The position numbers were made by a program, and so were the translations under genes. From Pseudomonadota bacterium (GTDB lineage Bacteria; Desulfobacterota; Desulfobulbia; Desulfobulbales; JAHJIY01): a DNA stretch of 64,000 nucleotides. Positions 16,409 to 25,087 of the stretch are shown in pieces. The notes under the pieces were generated by a model. It made no database searches. It worked only from the letters and a program-made list of their open reading frames with translations, and was not told the DNA's origin. Each line of letters opens with the position of its first letter. The stretch's first letter is position 1. Location: NCBI GenBank assembly GCA_018823175.1, contig JAHJIY010000066.1:28570-92569 (forward strand), in the 5' to 3' direction.

Positions 16409-17185
16409 GTTATTTCTCCTGATTATTAATTGCTCTTCTGCCGGTCAATCATTGCGGCTCTATTGCAATGAGTTTGTGCAATGATGTTCCAATAATATTT
16501 TGCATGGTTCTGGATTTCAGTTGGTGTGATCCGATCTTCACAGGCGGAACCATTGAGCACCTTATTCTCCGGTCAGGGAATTACCCAAGCCGATGAGGAT
16601 GATAATATAATACTTTTTACCATAAGACACGTATTTTGGTTCTAAAATTAATTGATCTGGTCAGGCCTTAATTTTTAGAAATTTTCAAATATTTTAGGGA
16701 ACATATCTTGAATTGCAACTGACTCTGTCAAGTATGATTTTCCTCACAAATACTTTATTGCTAATGGTGTCACTTTGTGGTACTTGTTAGATGGTTTGAG
16801 ATCAATGTGCTTGTATCCCCCCAAGATCAATGCAGGTCTCAAACCATGGCCCCATTATCTGCAAAGTGATAAATGATCGCAGATAATGGGGTTCCGTTTT
16901 TACATCTTGCATTTAAGCCCTCCTAACTTTTCGATTTGCTCCCAATCAGTAAAATCAATGTTGGTTTTTAGACCGGTTGCTCATTTGGGCATCTATATGC
17001 TAATTCTTATCGTCAAGTGGCCCTGAGATTTATATTTGGTGATATGGCCGGCAGATCTGGTCATGTTTCCGGGGTGCCAGGATCTATTCTTGATTAAGTC
17101 TGCCTTGCCATTTCGGGTGGTAAAGTTGTAGAATTATTTTAGTCTAAAAGAATTAATCTGCAGGTTTGAAGCAGGAGGTTGGGTA
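16409..17185. other. 777 bp intergenic region holding the second double-hairpin repeat
   Basis: No open frame with a ribosome site is seen. It contains the repeat at 16792-16893 and otherwise AT-rich sequence that would include the promoters of the small gene at 16408 and of the PilZ gene at 17186. Confidence 0.5.
16792..16893 (-). repeat. Double-hairpin dispersed repeat, copy 2
   Basis: Read on the minus strand, it has the same order as copy 1 at 10624-10730. First comes a hairpin with CCCCATTATCTGC and GCAGATAATGGGG around a TCATTTATCA loop, then a hairpin with GGTTTGAGA and TCTCAAACC around a loop containing a G-run and GATC. Compared with copy 1, the first stem has changed at matching positions on both sides (for example GTTATC/GATAAC against ATTATC/GATAAT), so pairing is preserved. 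Confidence 0.75.
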
Positions 17186-17650
17186 ATGAGCGATGAAAAA
17201 AATTGGGATGATATTCCCTCGCTGAATCTGGAGATGGACTCAAGTCCCGGCGAGAAGGTTAAATCAGGGGACAATCGTTCTTGTCAAAGGATGGATGCTG
17301 AGTCACTGAAAAATCTTTTGGAGCAGAAGTATCTTTCTCTGCCCATCAGGATATCGACCAGAAATCTTGGTGTTTTTGACGGTATTATTCTTGATATCAG
17401 TAAGTCGGGAGTGCGCATATCTATTCCTAAAGCATTGATGAGAGGGGAGTTGGTTAAGGTAGGTTTTAACCTCAATAACCAGACTATCTATGCCAAGTCG
17501 GTCGTCAAGTGGGGCAAAAAAGCCGGGAGCGGAGTAGGTTTTGAGGTTGGCATGGAGTTCAGGGAGGTCTCCTCCGGTGGAATAAAATTTATAGAAACTT
17601 TAAGTTCCGCTCATTTGTTTCGAATGAAGGATGGCGGGTTAAAGTTCTGA
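17186..17650 (+). CDS. PilZ-domain protein
   Basis: 154 residues. An acidic N-terminal about 45 residues is followed by a PilZ-like beta-barrel: LPIRISTRNLG, then ILDISKSGVRISIP (the D/N-x-S-x-x-G motif) and GVGFEVGMEFRE. PilZ domains bind cyclic di-GMP through an RxxxR motif, which is only partly evident here, so ligand binding is uncertain. AGGAGG precedes the ATG. The HD-GYP protein at 20384 would be a source of c-di-GMP turnover in the same region. Confidence 0.65.
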   Translation: MSDEKNWDDIPSLNLEMDSSPGEKVKSGDNRSCQRMDAESLKNLLEQKYLSLPIRISTRNLGVFDGIILDISKSGVRISIPKALMRGELVKVGFNLNNQTIYAKSVVKWGKKAGSGVGFEVGMEFREVSSGGIKFIETLSSAHLFRMKDGGLKF

Positions 17651-17671
17651 ATTTTCATGTCAAGTTGTGTC

Positions 17672-19183
17672 TTATTCCCCAAGCATGGCAGGGAACCGGT
17701 CACTGGGGATTTTGTAGGTATCAAGGATAGCCTCATGTGAGGCTATAGCTTTTTTGCGGTCGATGATAAATTGGTTTTTCTGCCAATCTTTGAAGACGAC
17801 ATAAGGTTCTGAACCATTTACTGTTTTGCTGTAAAAGTCGTTGAAGTCCTGGTACGGCTCATCATTGACTGATCTTATTATTCGTTGTGCAATCGTGTGA
17901 TATCCTTTGTTGATGTCGGCCGGCAGGACATGCAGGGCCAGCACCGTCTCTTTTTGCGTCTCCGTTTGCAGGTTTCCCAGTTCGACAAGTAACTCGTCCG
18001 GCGCCCGTTTTTGCCATTGATCGCCCCATTCCAGCAGCAGTTTTTTGTTTAAGGGGCTAAAAACAATACCGCCAAAAATAAAATAGCGGGGGCTGGTGTC
18101 GTATTGCTCAAGCTGATTGGAAAACAGATCGGTTGCCCGGGTATCGATTTTCAAGGTGAGATCGAAGGCCTTTTCTTCTCTCAGGATGGAGAGTTTTACT
18201 TCGTCGCCGATTTGTTTCATATCGATAAAATGGCCGTATGAAGTCCGTTCCCTGGGGCGGAATTCGGCGGTGCCGTCATCAGCGATCGGGTGGTTGTCAA
18301 TCGAAAGAATGATGTCCTGTTCTTTAATCTTATCTATGGCGGAAGAGCCTGGTAGAATATGTCTGATCATGACGCCGGTTTGTTTGGTGGTCATCCCGTA
18401 TTTTTTCTTCATGTCCGGATTTTCCATGTTTTGGGTGATCAAGCCCAGATCCGGAAAACCGTTATATTCCCCATCTTTAATATCTTCTAAAAAATGATTG
18501 ATGATCGGCACCGGAATAAGGTAGCCGATGTTATCGGCATCATTGCGACCCTGCATGGCCACGCCGACCACCTTGCCGTTGGAGATGACCGGACCGCCGC
18601 TGTTACCGACATTAATCGCGGCATCAATCTGGCCGGCCAAAAAAGATAAACTGCTGTGGATGTATTGGACGTGTTCAATGCGGGACACAATACCTTTGGT
18701 GATACTTAATGTGTCGCCGCCGGTCGGGAAACCGTAGACCAGAACTTCTTGCTGGATTCGGGGAAGCCCGCCTATTTCCAGGGGTTTAATATTGTTGAAA
18801 AAACCTTCTTCCGTGACAGTGAGCAAGGCCAGGTCGGCCTCGTGGGATACGTTAAGCACTTTTGCCTGGTAGCGGTGCGGGTCGCCGTTTTTTCTTACCT
18901 CGATGAAAGTCTGGTTGGCAACGACATGCGCGTTGGTCAAGATCCGTTTATCGTTAATGACAAAGCCGGAGCCTACGCTGTTAAAAACTCTTTGTTGCCA
19001 GGGACGATAATAGTCAGGACTGCTGATTACGCTGTAGATCTTTATTATAGCGTTGTTGATTTGGTCATTTTGGGAACTGTATTCCTCGCCGGAGGCAGTC
19101 GTAATTGTAAGTAAAAGAATAATCGGGATAAAAAAGAAAGCAGTTTTCCGGATGTGGAAATTAGTGGCTTGAATTAAATGCAT
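17672..19183 (-). CDS. DegP/HtrA-like periplasmic serine protease
   Basis: 503 residues from the ATG at 19183, with AGAGG just upstream; longer in-frame versions lack a signal peptide at the right place. Residues 10-31 form a signal peptide. The trypsin-like domain has His86 (NAHVVAN), Asp117 (EADLALL) and Ser195 (GNSGGPV). A PDZ domain follows at about residues 270-375 (GVMIRHILPGSSA), and a second, less typical region completes the protein. The layout resembles the plant Deg9/Deg10-type group more than E. coli DegP. It probably degrades misfolded envelope proteins. It is convergent with the PilZ gene. Confidence 0.85.
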   Translation of the reverse strand: MHLIQATNFHIRKTAFFFIPIILLLTITTASGEEYSSQNDQINNAIIKIYSVISSPDYYRPWQQRVFNSVGSGFVINDKRILTNAHVVANQTFIEVRKNGDPHRYQAKVLNVSHEADLALLTVTEEGFFNNIKPLEIGGLPRIQQEVLVYGFPTGGDTLSITKGIVSRIEHVQYIHSSLSFLAGQIDAAINVGNSGGPVISNGKVVGVAMQGRNDADNIGYLIPVPIINHFLEDIKDGEYNGFPDLGLITQNMENPDMKKKYGMTTKQTGVMIRHILPGSSAIDKIKEQDIILSIDNHPIADDGTAEFRPRERTSYGHFIDMKQIGDEVKLSILREEKAFDLTLKIDTRATDLFSNQLEQYDTSPRYFIFGGIVFSPLNKKLLLEWGDQWQKRAPDELLVELGNLQTETQKETVLALHVLPADINKGYHTIAQRIIRSVNDEPYQDFNDFYSKTVNGSEPYVVFKDWQKNQFIIDRKKAIASHEAILDTYKIPSDRFPAMLGE

Positions 19184-19456
19184 GGTAATCCTCTTTTGAT
19201 ATCGTCTGCCGTTGGGCAAAAATGATTGGCTGTCGGTAGCGGGGCCGCAATTAATTATCTGCTGAACCAAGATTTTTAGACTTGGAGTATATCATTAATG
19301 ATCGGTGGTAACAATTTGATAAATTCAGACATGGTTACTTAATTTTGAGGTTCAATGTTTGTTGCCGTCATCTTTTTGTTTAAATGGTTCGAGGTGAGTT
19401 GTTTGTCTGGATTTATGGTTGTAAAACTAACAAATTGTTGGCCTGCTAAAAATATT

Positions 19457-19485
19457 TTGCTTTTCTAAAAACAATACACTATGCT
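19457..19485 (+). promoter_or_regulatory. Promoter candidate for the cold-shock leader
   Basis: TTGCTT (19457-19462) and TATGCT (19480-19485) with a 17 nt spacer. Transcription from here would read through the hairpin at 19537-19577 before reaching the cold-shock gene. Confidence 0.4.
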
Positions 19486-19536
19486 GATTTTCATGTGCAG
19501 TACTTGCTTGTAGTCCATGGAATACAGATTAAGGTT

Positions 19537-19577
19537 AACCGCACAATTTTTCTTTACTGATGTGCGGTTTTTTTATT
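19537..19577 (+). terminator. Terminator-like hairpin in front of the cold-shock gene
   Basis: AACCGCACA pairs with TGTGCGGTT around 15 nt and is followed by seven T residues. It lies 100 bp upstream of the csp start, either ending a short RNA or acting as an attenuator in the csp leader. Confidence 0.65.
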
Positions 19578-19678
19578 TGGGACTTTTGCAGGCGGCCTTA
19601 GGTCCACTAATTTAAGAGGATTTTGGCCATATTCTAAAAATGGTTCCTTGGGGGAGCCGAGTACAAAGGAGTCGTGTC

Positions 19679-19879
19679 GTGTTTGAAGGAACAGTAAAGT
19701 GGTTTAATGCATCTAAGGGATTCGGGTTTATTGAGCAGGATAATGGGAGCGATGTTTTTGTTCATTTCTCCGCGATTAAAACAGAGGGTTACAAAACCCT
19801 CGATGAGGGTGCAAGGGTTAAGTTTGAAATTGTGGCTGGACCTAAAGGTCCGGCTGCTGACAATGTTCAGCAGATGTAA
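19679..19879 (+). CDS. Cold-shock protein (CspA family)
   Basis: 66 residues. The start is a GTG at 19679, set by AAAGGAG 7 nt upstream and by alignment with the usual [10 protein letters not shown] beginning. The RNA-binding motifs RNP1 (KGFGFI) and RNP2 (VFVHFS) are intact. Csp proteins bind single-stranded RNA and melt structure. The leader of about 190 nt contains a terminator-like hairpin. The gene is followed by a strong terminator at 19981. Confidence 0.95.
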   Translation: MFEGTVKWFNASKGFGFIEQDNGSDVFVHFSAIKTEGYKTLDEGARVKFEIVAGPKGPAADNVQQM

Positions 19880-19980
19880 TCTGTTTTGGTGTCTGCGACA
19901 TTATTATTGATCATTTAAGTTGATAAAAAAATAATGTCGTCAAGGCGCTAATCCCCGAAATGGGTAAGTGAATTTTGTTG

Positions 19981-20008
19981 AAAGCCCCGCATGTGCGGGG
20001 CTTTTTTG
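19981..20008 (+). terminator. Rho-independent terminator after the cold-shock gene
   Basis: AAAGCCCCGC-ATGT-GCGGGGCTTTTTT: a GC-rich stem with T-run, 100 bp after the csp stop and just before the DksA-like gene. Confidence 0.9.
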
Positions 20009-20025
20009 TGGGCCGGGAGAAAATT

Positions 20026-20367
20026 ATGGATCAGGATACCAGGAAAAGCTTGGAGGGGAAAATCGTCAGCGAGATTGAGTCGTCCGAGGGAAATATTGTC
20101 GCCTTTGAGAAACTGGTTAAACCGATAGCACCGGACAATGCTATCGGCCGTTTGTCCCGGATGGAAGCAATTAACGCGAAAAGTGTAAATGAGTCGGCGT
20201 TGGGCGCGGCCAGGGTAAAACTAGCTAGATTGAAAAGGGCCTTGGCTATAATTGATGCGCCGGAGTTCGGAATTTGTCTGGATTGCGGTGATCCAATTCC
20301 GGCTGGCAGGATCTTGCTGATGCCCGAGACTACGACCTGTGTGGGTTGTGCGGCAAAGAATGAGTAA
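20026..20367 (+). CDS. DksA/TraR-type zinc-finger protein
   Basis: 113 residues from the ATG at 20026, with GGGAGA 7 nt upstream. A longer frame from 19975 would have to cross the csp terminator and is rejected. The N-terminal two thirds form a coiled-coil pair of helices, and the C-terminal zinc finger has CLDCG and, 17 residues later, CVGC. It is shorter than DksA (151 residues). Such proteins enter the RNA polymerase secondary channel and modify initiation; whether this one does is inference. Confidence 0.8.
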   Translation: MDQDTRKSLEGKIVSEIESSEGNIVAFEKLVKPIAPDNAIGRLSRMEAINAKSVNESALGAARVKLARLKRALAIIDAPEFGICLDCGDPIPAGRILLMPETTTCVGCAAKNE

Positions 20368-20383
20368 GATTTTTAGGCAGTAT

Positions 20384-23155
20384 TCAGGTAGCGGCAGAAA
20401 ATATTTCGTTCAAGGCTTTTTCGGTTGGGTAATCACCTTCAAATCGGTGATGAGCGTGTTCTGACTTGAGTCCCCATTCGTCTGTTGCTTCTTGCAGATG
20501 GCCGACTATCTGGGAAAGAAGTTCTTTCAATTGCTCGTCGACGCATTCCGAATAAATAATGAAATCAGCGTTTTTACGGAGCAGGATAACGGCGTTTTCG
20601 TCCTTTGAGCAGGCGGTGTTGAAATCTTCCGAGGTCTGGTGCATCTTCTGCCCTATCTCATCAAGGACCTGATCTGCTTTGACAAAGCCCATTGCGTGGT
20701 TGAATTCACGTAGTTCCGGGAAGTTGGTCATTATGATGTGGTATGGTTTGCTTCTATTTCTTTTGAGGATGTTGGCGTCATCAAGATACAGTAAATATCG
20801 GTAATTATAGAAATCGCTTAATGGTTCCTTGAAGTAGGTCATTTGCCGAAAGACTTCGAGATCAACGGTGTAATCGGCTTTAAAGGATGAGGTGATTTCA
20901 AGAGGGCTCCAGGTTTCCGTTACTTTTTTCATGATATCGACAATTTTGCCGTCAAGTCGGCCTTCCTTGACCTCGAAATTGAGGATGTCTAGAGCTTTTT
21001 TGCGGGATAATGCATGTTTGTAAGGTCTTTTGGAGATCAGGGCTTCGTAAACATCTGCAACGGCGACGATTCTTTCCAGTAAGCCGATTTCATCTCCTTT
21101 TAGTCCTTTCGGGTAGCCACTGCCATCAAGCCGTTCGTGGTGATGGAGGATAATCCGCCGTATCCGTTCATCGTGGTGATGTCTGGAAAACAGGCTGGCT
21201 CCGACTAAAGTATGGACCTGCATGATTTTGCGGTCGATACGATCGAAGAGGCCTGGCTTAAGCAGGATATCGTCCGGGATCGCGACTTTGCCGATGTCGT
21301 GGACCAGACAACCATGTTTGATCACATCCATTTCATCGGTGGAGAGTGCCATCTCTAAACCAATTCTTTTGGATATCTCTGATACCCTCAGGGCATGCTC
21401 AAAAGTTGAATGGTCACGGTTGGCCAGCATCTCGTACATAATTTCAAACAGGTTGAGAATCAGCTGGTCTTTTTCGGTGTTGGCCCATTCCGTTTCAAGT
21501 TTTGATTTGGTCAAGGCTTTTTCGGTTTCGCGTCTGACTTGTAGTTCCTGTTCCAATTGTTGGTTCATCTCTTCAAGTTCAACGGTCCGATCCTGTACCC
21601 TTACTTCCAATTCATCGCGAGAGTTTTGTAGTTCCTCCTCGGCCTGTTTCAACTGGATGATGCCGGAGATGACGTTGGCCGCAGATTGCAGGATGTCTTC
21701 GACCTGTTTGTCGCGCTGGCAATCGCTCTTGGTATATAAAGTATAGACGCCGATTACTTTCTTGCTGGCCGAAAGGATGGGAACGCAATAGTGACCGTGG
21801 GGAGCAATACCTGCGTATGTGTTGTCATGAAATTCGTCAACACAGTTGGCGAAAACAATTTCGCCCGATAGGGCGGATTTGCCGCAGAGGCATTTGCCAA
21901 AGGGTACTTGGGCGCAAATCTTTAGCAATGAATCGTTCAGGCCCCGGTGGGCCTTTAACTCCAGAATCCCTGGTTTGGAGCCGGTCAGAAATATTGCGCC
22001 TTTAGGTTCCAGAACCAGCCATGGGAAAGAGGTTATGTAGTAAATGAAAAGCTCAAGAGTTTTTTCCAGGGAAATATTTTCCAAAGAAAGATGGAGAAGT
22101 TTGTTGAGTACGGTTTGCGTCTGGTAATTACGTTTTATTTCTTCTTCTGATTTTTTGCGGTCGGTTATATCGCGAATAATTGCCTGGGCGGTTCCCCGGA
22201 GTTCGTTGGTTACCCTGGCGCTAATTGCAACATTAACAATAATATCGTCTTCTTTGCGTATTTTTGTTTCAAAGCGGGTTTGCCCCATCTTGATAATTTC
22301 ATCAAGAATTTTTTGGGATGAATCTTCTTCTTTGTCAATGACCAGCAGATCTTTGATATTCATCGAGCAAAGCTGGTTTTTGCCATAGCCTAGAGTTTGG
22401 CAGGAGCGGATATTGACATCCTGGATCTCTCCATCCAGGTTAAAGATTATAATGGCATCATTGGATTCTTCGAAAATGGAGCGGAATCGATCTTCGTTTG
22501 CTTGTAACTTTTCTTCGGCAAGTATTTTGTCCTTGATGTTTTCGGTCCCCTTGAACATCGTGATGGCAATCGCCAGCATCAGGCAGATGGCAATGGGAAA
22601 AAGGGTGGAATAGAATTTGGTGATTAGTTTATCCAGTTGATTTTTGCTTGCGGTAATATCGTAGTAGATTTCAAAAGCGCCCATGAATTTGTTGTTCCGC
22701 ATGATTGGAATGTAGGTCTCGACGACGTCAAGGGGAACAAGTTGGTTTTCCATGGACATGGAGTCTTTTTTTACTATCTTGGTGAGGTTTTTGCCGGTGG
22801 CCACTATTTCATGAAAGTAATTTTTGCGGTTAATGGTGCCGATTTCGGTCGGGTCGCTTGAATAAATTACTTCACCAAAGGCAGTAAAAACCTTCACCTT
22901 CATCAGTCCGAAGTCATTTGTGGCGGTTGTTATCTGGTCCTTGAACTTTTCGGTCAACAGGTTGCGGGAGATCTGGTGACTGGGAAATGCCAGCTCTGAA
23001 AGGTGGTTGGCAACCCGAACGGCTTCATGCTCGGTGTTATGGGCAATGAAAGTTGTAAAGGCCGGGGATAAATAAAAAAGGGTATAGATCGGCAGGATGA
23101 CGATCGCGATAAAGGCTAGGAAAACCAGACCTTTAATGAATTTCAAATTAAACAT
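20384..23155 (-). CDS. Membrane PAS-GAF-HD-GYP c-di-GMP phosphodiesterase with degenerate GGDEF tail
   Basis: 923 residues. An N-terminal helix (about 8-30), an extracytoplasmic sensor (about 30-185) and a second helix (about 188-205) are followed by PAS (about 220-335), GAF (about 350-510), coiled coil and HD-GYP domains. HDIGK lies near residue 619 and HHHERLDGSGYP near 670, so the phosphodiesterase motifs are intact. The last about 140 residues keep the GGDEF-domain pattern (NHAMGFVKADQVLDEIG), but the active loop reads RKNADF instead of GGDEF, so it should be catalytically dead. It is expected to hydrolyse c-di-GMP in response to an external signal. Confidence 0.85.
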   Translation of the reverse strand: MFNLKFIKGLVFLAFIAIVILPIYTLFYLSPAFTTFIAHNTEHEAVRVANHLSELAFPSHQISRNLLTEKFKDQITTATNDFGLMKVKVFTAFGEVIYSSDPTEIGTINRKNYFHEIVATGKNLTKIVKKDSMSMENQLVPLDVVETYIPIMRNNKFMGAFEIYYDITASKNQLDKLITKFYSTLFPIAICLMLAIAITMFKGTENIKDKILAEEKLQANEDRFRSIFEESNDAIIIFNLDGEIQDVNIRSCQTLGYGKNQLCSMNIKDLLVIDKEEDSSQKILDEIIKMGQTRFETKIRKEDDIIVNVAISARVTNELRGTAQAIIRDITDRKKSEEEIKRNYQTQTVLNKLLHLSLENISLEKTLELFIYYITSFPWLVLEPKGAIFLTGSKPGILELKAHRGLNDSLLKICAQVPFGKCLCGKSALSGEIVFANCVDEFHDNTYAGIAPHGHYCVPILSASKKVIGVYTLYTKSDCQRDKQVEDILQSAANVISGIIQLKQAEEELQNSRDELEVRVQDRTVELEEMNQQLEQELQVRRETEKALTKSKLETEWANTEKDQLILNLFEIMYEMLANRDHSTFEHALRVSEISKRIGLEMALSTDEMDVIKHGCLVHDIGKVAIPDDILLKPGLFDRIDRKIMQVHTLVGASLFSRHHHDERIRRIILHHHERLDGSGYPKGLKGDEIGLLERIVAVADVYEALISKRPYKHALSRKKALDILNFEVKEGRLDGKIVDIMKKVTETWSPLEITSSFKADYTVDLEVFRQMTYFKEPLSDFYNYRYLLYLDDANILKRNRSKPYHIIMTNFPELREFNHAMGFVKADQVLDEIGQKMHQTSEDFNTACSKDENAVILLRKNADFIIYSECVDEQLKELLSQIVGHLQEATDEWGLKSEHAHHRFEGDYPTEKALNEIFSAAT

Positions 23156-23559
23156 TTCTTAATAGTATCTTTACTGCTTTGTCATTTATTTACAAAGGTT
23201 ATTGGTTTGAGGATTAAAGTCAGTTGCATTACAACAAAACATTTATCAATTAATTTAAATATCATAACACATTTGAGTTCAAAATACCACAGGGTGGCAT
23301 GATGTTTTTGAAACTTTATTGTCTGGCAGGTTAGGCAGTTATCACCTTTAGTAAATGCCATCGACTTTTTTAAAAAGTAATTTGAGTTTTTGAGTTTAAA
23401 ATTGATAGAATAAATTTCTTGTCACGTAATAATTTCCGATCTGGAATTTTGTGAAAGTAGTGGAAAAATAGATCAACAGATGCTAAATTGATAATAATTA
23501 CTATTTTATGATCTGATTAAATTATTCCGCGGTTAAATCATCCAAAGAGGAATTAGGAA
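23156..23559. other. Regulatory region of the oxidative-stress operon
   Basis: 404 bp between the HD-GYP gene and rubrerythrin, AT-rich, without a gene. The clearest element is the Fur/PerR-like box at 23489-23503. Confidence 0.5.
23489..23503 (+). promoter_or_regulatory. Fur/PerR-like operator
   Basis: TGATAATAATTACTA matches the 7-1-7 inverted repeat TGATAAT-N-ATTATCA at 12 of 14 positions. It lies 57 bp before the rubrerythrin start, a sensible place to repress a peroxide or iron-responsive operon. Confidence 0.5.
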
Positions 23560-24135
23560 ATGGGAAAATTAAAGGGTAGTCAAACCGAGAAAAACATATT
23601 GACCGCTTTTGCCGGTGAGTCACAGGCTCGAAATCGTTATACTTATTTTGCCTCGAAAGCCAAAACTGAGGGATACGTGCAGATGGCGGCTATTTTTGAA
23701 GAGACGGCCAACCAGGAAAAGGAACATGCCAAAAGATTGTTTAAGTTGCTGGAGGGGGGCGAGGTTGAGGTAACCGCAAGTTTCCCGGCCGGGTGTATCG
23801 GTTCAACTCTGGAAAATTTACAGGGGGCGGCGGCTGGCGAACATTACGAACAGACAATTATGTATCCCGATTTTGCAAAAGTTGCACGCCAGGAGGGCTT
23901 TGAAGCTATCGCTGCAGTGTTTGAGTCAATTGCCGTGGCCGAGCGACAGCATGAAAAGCGCTATCTGGCGCTTGCCTCTAATATTGAGAAAGGGAAAGTT
24001 TTTAAACGCGATAGCAAGGCAACTTGGCAATGTCGTAATTGTGGTTATGTGCATGAAGGAAATGAGGCCCCGGATACGTGCCCGGCTTGTGCCCATAAAC
24101 AGGCGCACTTCGAGCTTCTTGGTGAAAATTATTAA
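23560..24135 (+). CDS. rbr: Rubrerythrin
   Basis: 191 residues, the usual length. The N-terminal four-helix domain supplies the diiron ligands (ESQARNRY, EETANQEKEHA, ESIAVAERQHE), and the C-terminal rubredoxin-like domain has CRNCGYVHEG and CPAC. It reduces hydrogen peroxide in the cytoplasm of anaerobes using electrons from rubredoxin or NADH-linked proteins. It is the first gene of an operon with superoxide reductase (15 bp gap) and ferritin (2 bp gap). Confidence 0.97.
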   Translation: MGKLKGSQTEKNILTAFAGESQARNRYTYFASKAKTEGYVQMAAIFEETANQEKEHAKRLFKLLEGGEVEVTASFPAGCIGSTLENLQGAAAGEHYEQTIMYPDFAKVARQEGFEAIAAVFESIAVAERQHEKRYLALASNIEKGKVFKRDSKATWQCRNCGYVHEGNEAPDTCPACAHKQAHFELLGENY

Positions 24136-24150
24136 CGTGGAGGAAGTGAA

Positions 24151-24525
24151 ATGGCAAAAAAGATGGGAATCTACAAATGTGAATTGTGTGGCAATATAGT
24201 TGAGGTTTTGCATGAGGGCGTCGGTGAGTTGGTATGTTGCGGTGAGCCGATGAAGCTTTATGAGGAAAACACGGTTGATGCGGCCCGGGAAAAACATGTG
24301 CCGGTAATTGATAAGGTGGATGGCGGGATTAAAGTCAGGGTCGGATCAGTGGCCCATCCCATGGAGGATAAGCATTATATCGAGTGGATAGAGGTTATTG
24401 CCGACGGGAAGGTTTGCCGTCAGAACCTTAGTCCCGCTGCTGCGCCGGAGGCCATTTTTAAGATTGATGCCAAACAGATAACAGCCAGGGCGTATTGTAA
24501 TCTCCACGGGCTCTGGAGGAGCTGA
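24151..24525 (+). CDS. dfx: Desulfoferrodoxin (superoxide reductase)
   Basis: 124 residues, two domains. The N-terminal desulforedoxin domain has CELCGN and VCCGEPM, the four-cysteine Fe site. The C-terminal neelaredoxin domain has the His/Cys ligands of the reactive centre: [20 protein letters not shown] and the final CNLHGLW. It reduces superoxide to peroxide, which the neighbouring rubrerythrin then removes. AGGAAG lies before the ATG. Confidence 0.97.
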   Translation: MAKKMGIYKCELCGNIVEVLHEGVGELVCCGEPMKLYEENTVDAAREKHVPVIDKVDGGIKVRVGSVAHPMEDKHYIEWIEVIADGKVCRQNLSPAAAPEAIFKIDAKQITARAYCNLHGLWRS

Positions 24526-24527
24526 AA

Positions 24528-25040
24528 ATGCTTAGTAAGACAATGGAGGAAGCTCTTAACGAGCAGATTAACGCGGAATTTTATTCTTCTTACATGTATT
24601 TGTCGATGAGTTCGTATTTTGAAGCAGTAGGTTTGTCCGGTTGCGCGATATGGATGCAGGCTCAGGCTCAGGAAGAATGGTTTCACGGAACAAAGATCTA
24701 TCACTATGTGCTTGGCCGCGGCGGCAGGGTGATTTTGAAGGCTATTGCCCAACCCCAGTCTGGTTGGGACTCAACTCTGTCGGCCTTTGAGAATGTATTG
24801 ACTCATGAGCAGAAAGTGACCGGCCTGATTAATGAATTGGTGAATCTGGCTTTGGATGAGAGGGACCACGCCACTAATATTTTCTTGCAGTGGTTTGTCT
24901 CTGAGCAGGTTGAGGAAGAGGCGACAGTGGGAGATGTGCTTAATAAACTGAAATTGATCGGTGGTGATGCCAGCGGCCTGTTTGTTCTTGATCAGGAACT
25001 GGGGCAGCGGATTTTTACGCCGCCGGTTCAGGCAAAATAA
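24528..25040 (+). CDS. ftnA: Ferritin (non-heme, FtnA type)
   Basis: 170 residues. The ferroxidase ligands are recognisable in INAEFYSSYMYL, QAQEEWFHGTKIY and NLALDERDHAT. It stores iron and limits Fenton chemistry, fitting the rubrerythrin and superoxide reductase genes before it. The start follows the superoxide reductase stop by 2 bp, with GGAGGAG upstream. A terminator ends the operon. Confidence 0.95.
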   Translation: MLSKTMEEALNEQINAEFYSSYMYLSMSSYFEAVGLSGCAIWMQAQAQEEWFHGTKIYHYVLGRGGRVILKAIAQPQSGWDSTLSAFENVLTHEQKVTGLINELVNLALDERDHATNIFLQWFVSEQVEEEATVGDVLNKLKLIGGDASGLFVLDQELGQRIFTPPVQAK

Positions 25041-25075
25041 AAAAAGGCGGCCAGAAATTGGCCGCCTTTTTTTAT
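25041..25075 (+). terminator. Terminator between ferritin and RNase E/G genes
   Basis: AAAAAGGCGGCCA pairs with TGGCCGCCTTTTT around AGAAAT. With A-run and T-run on the two sides it should work in both directions for these convergent genes. Confidence 0.9.
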
Positions 25076-25087
25076 GATTAGGCCATT

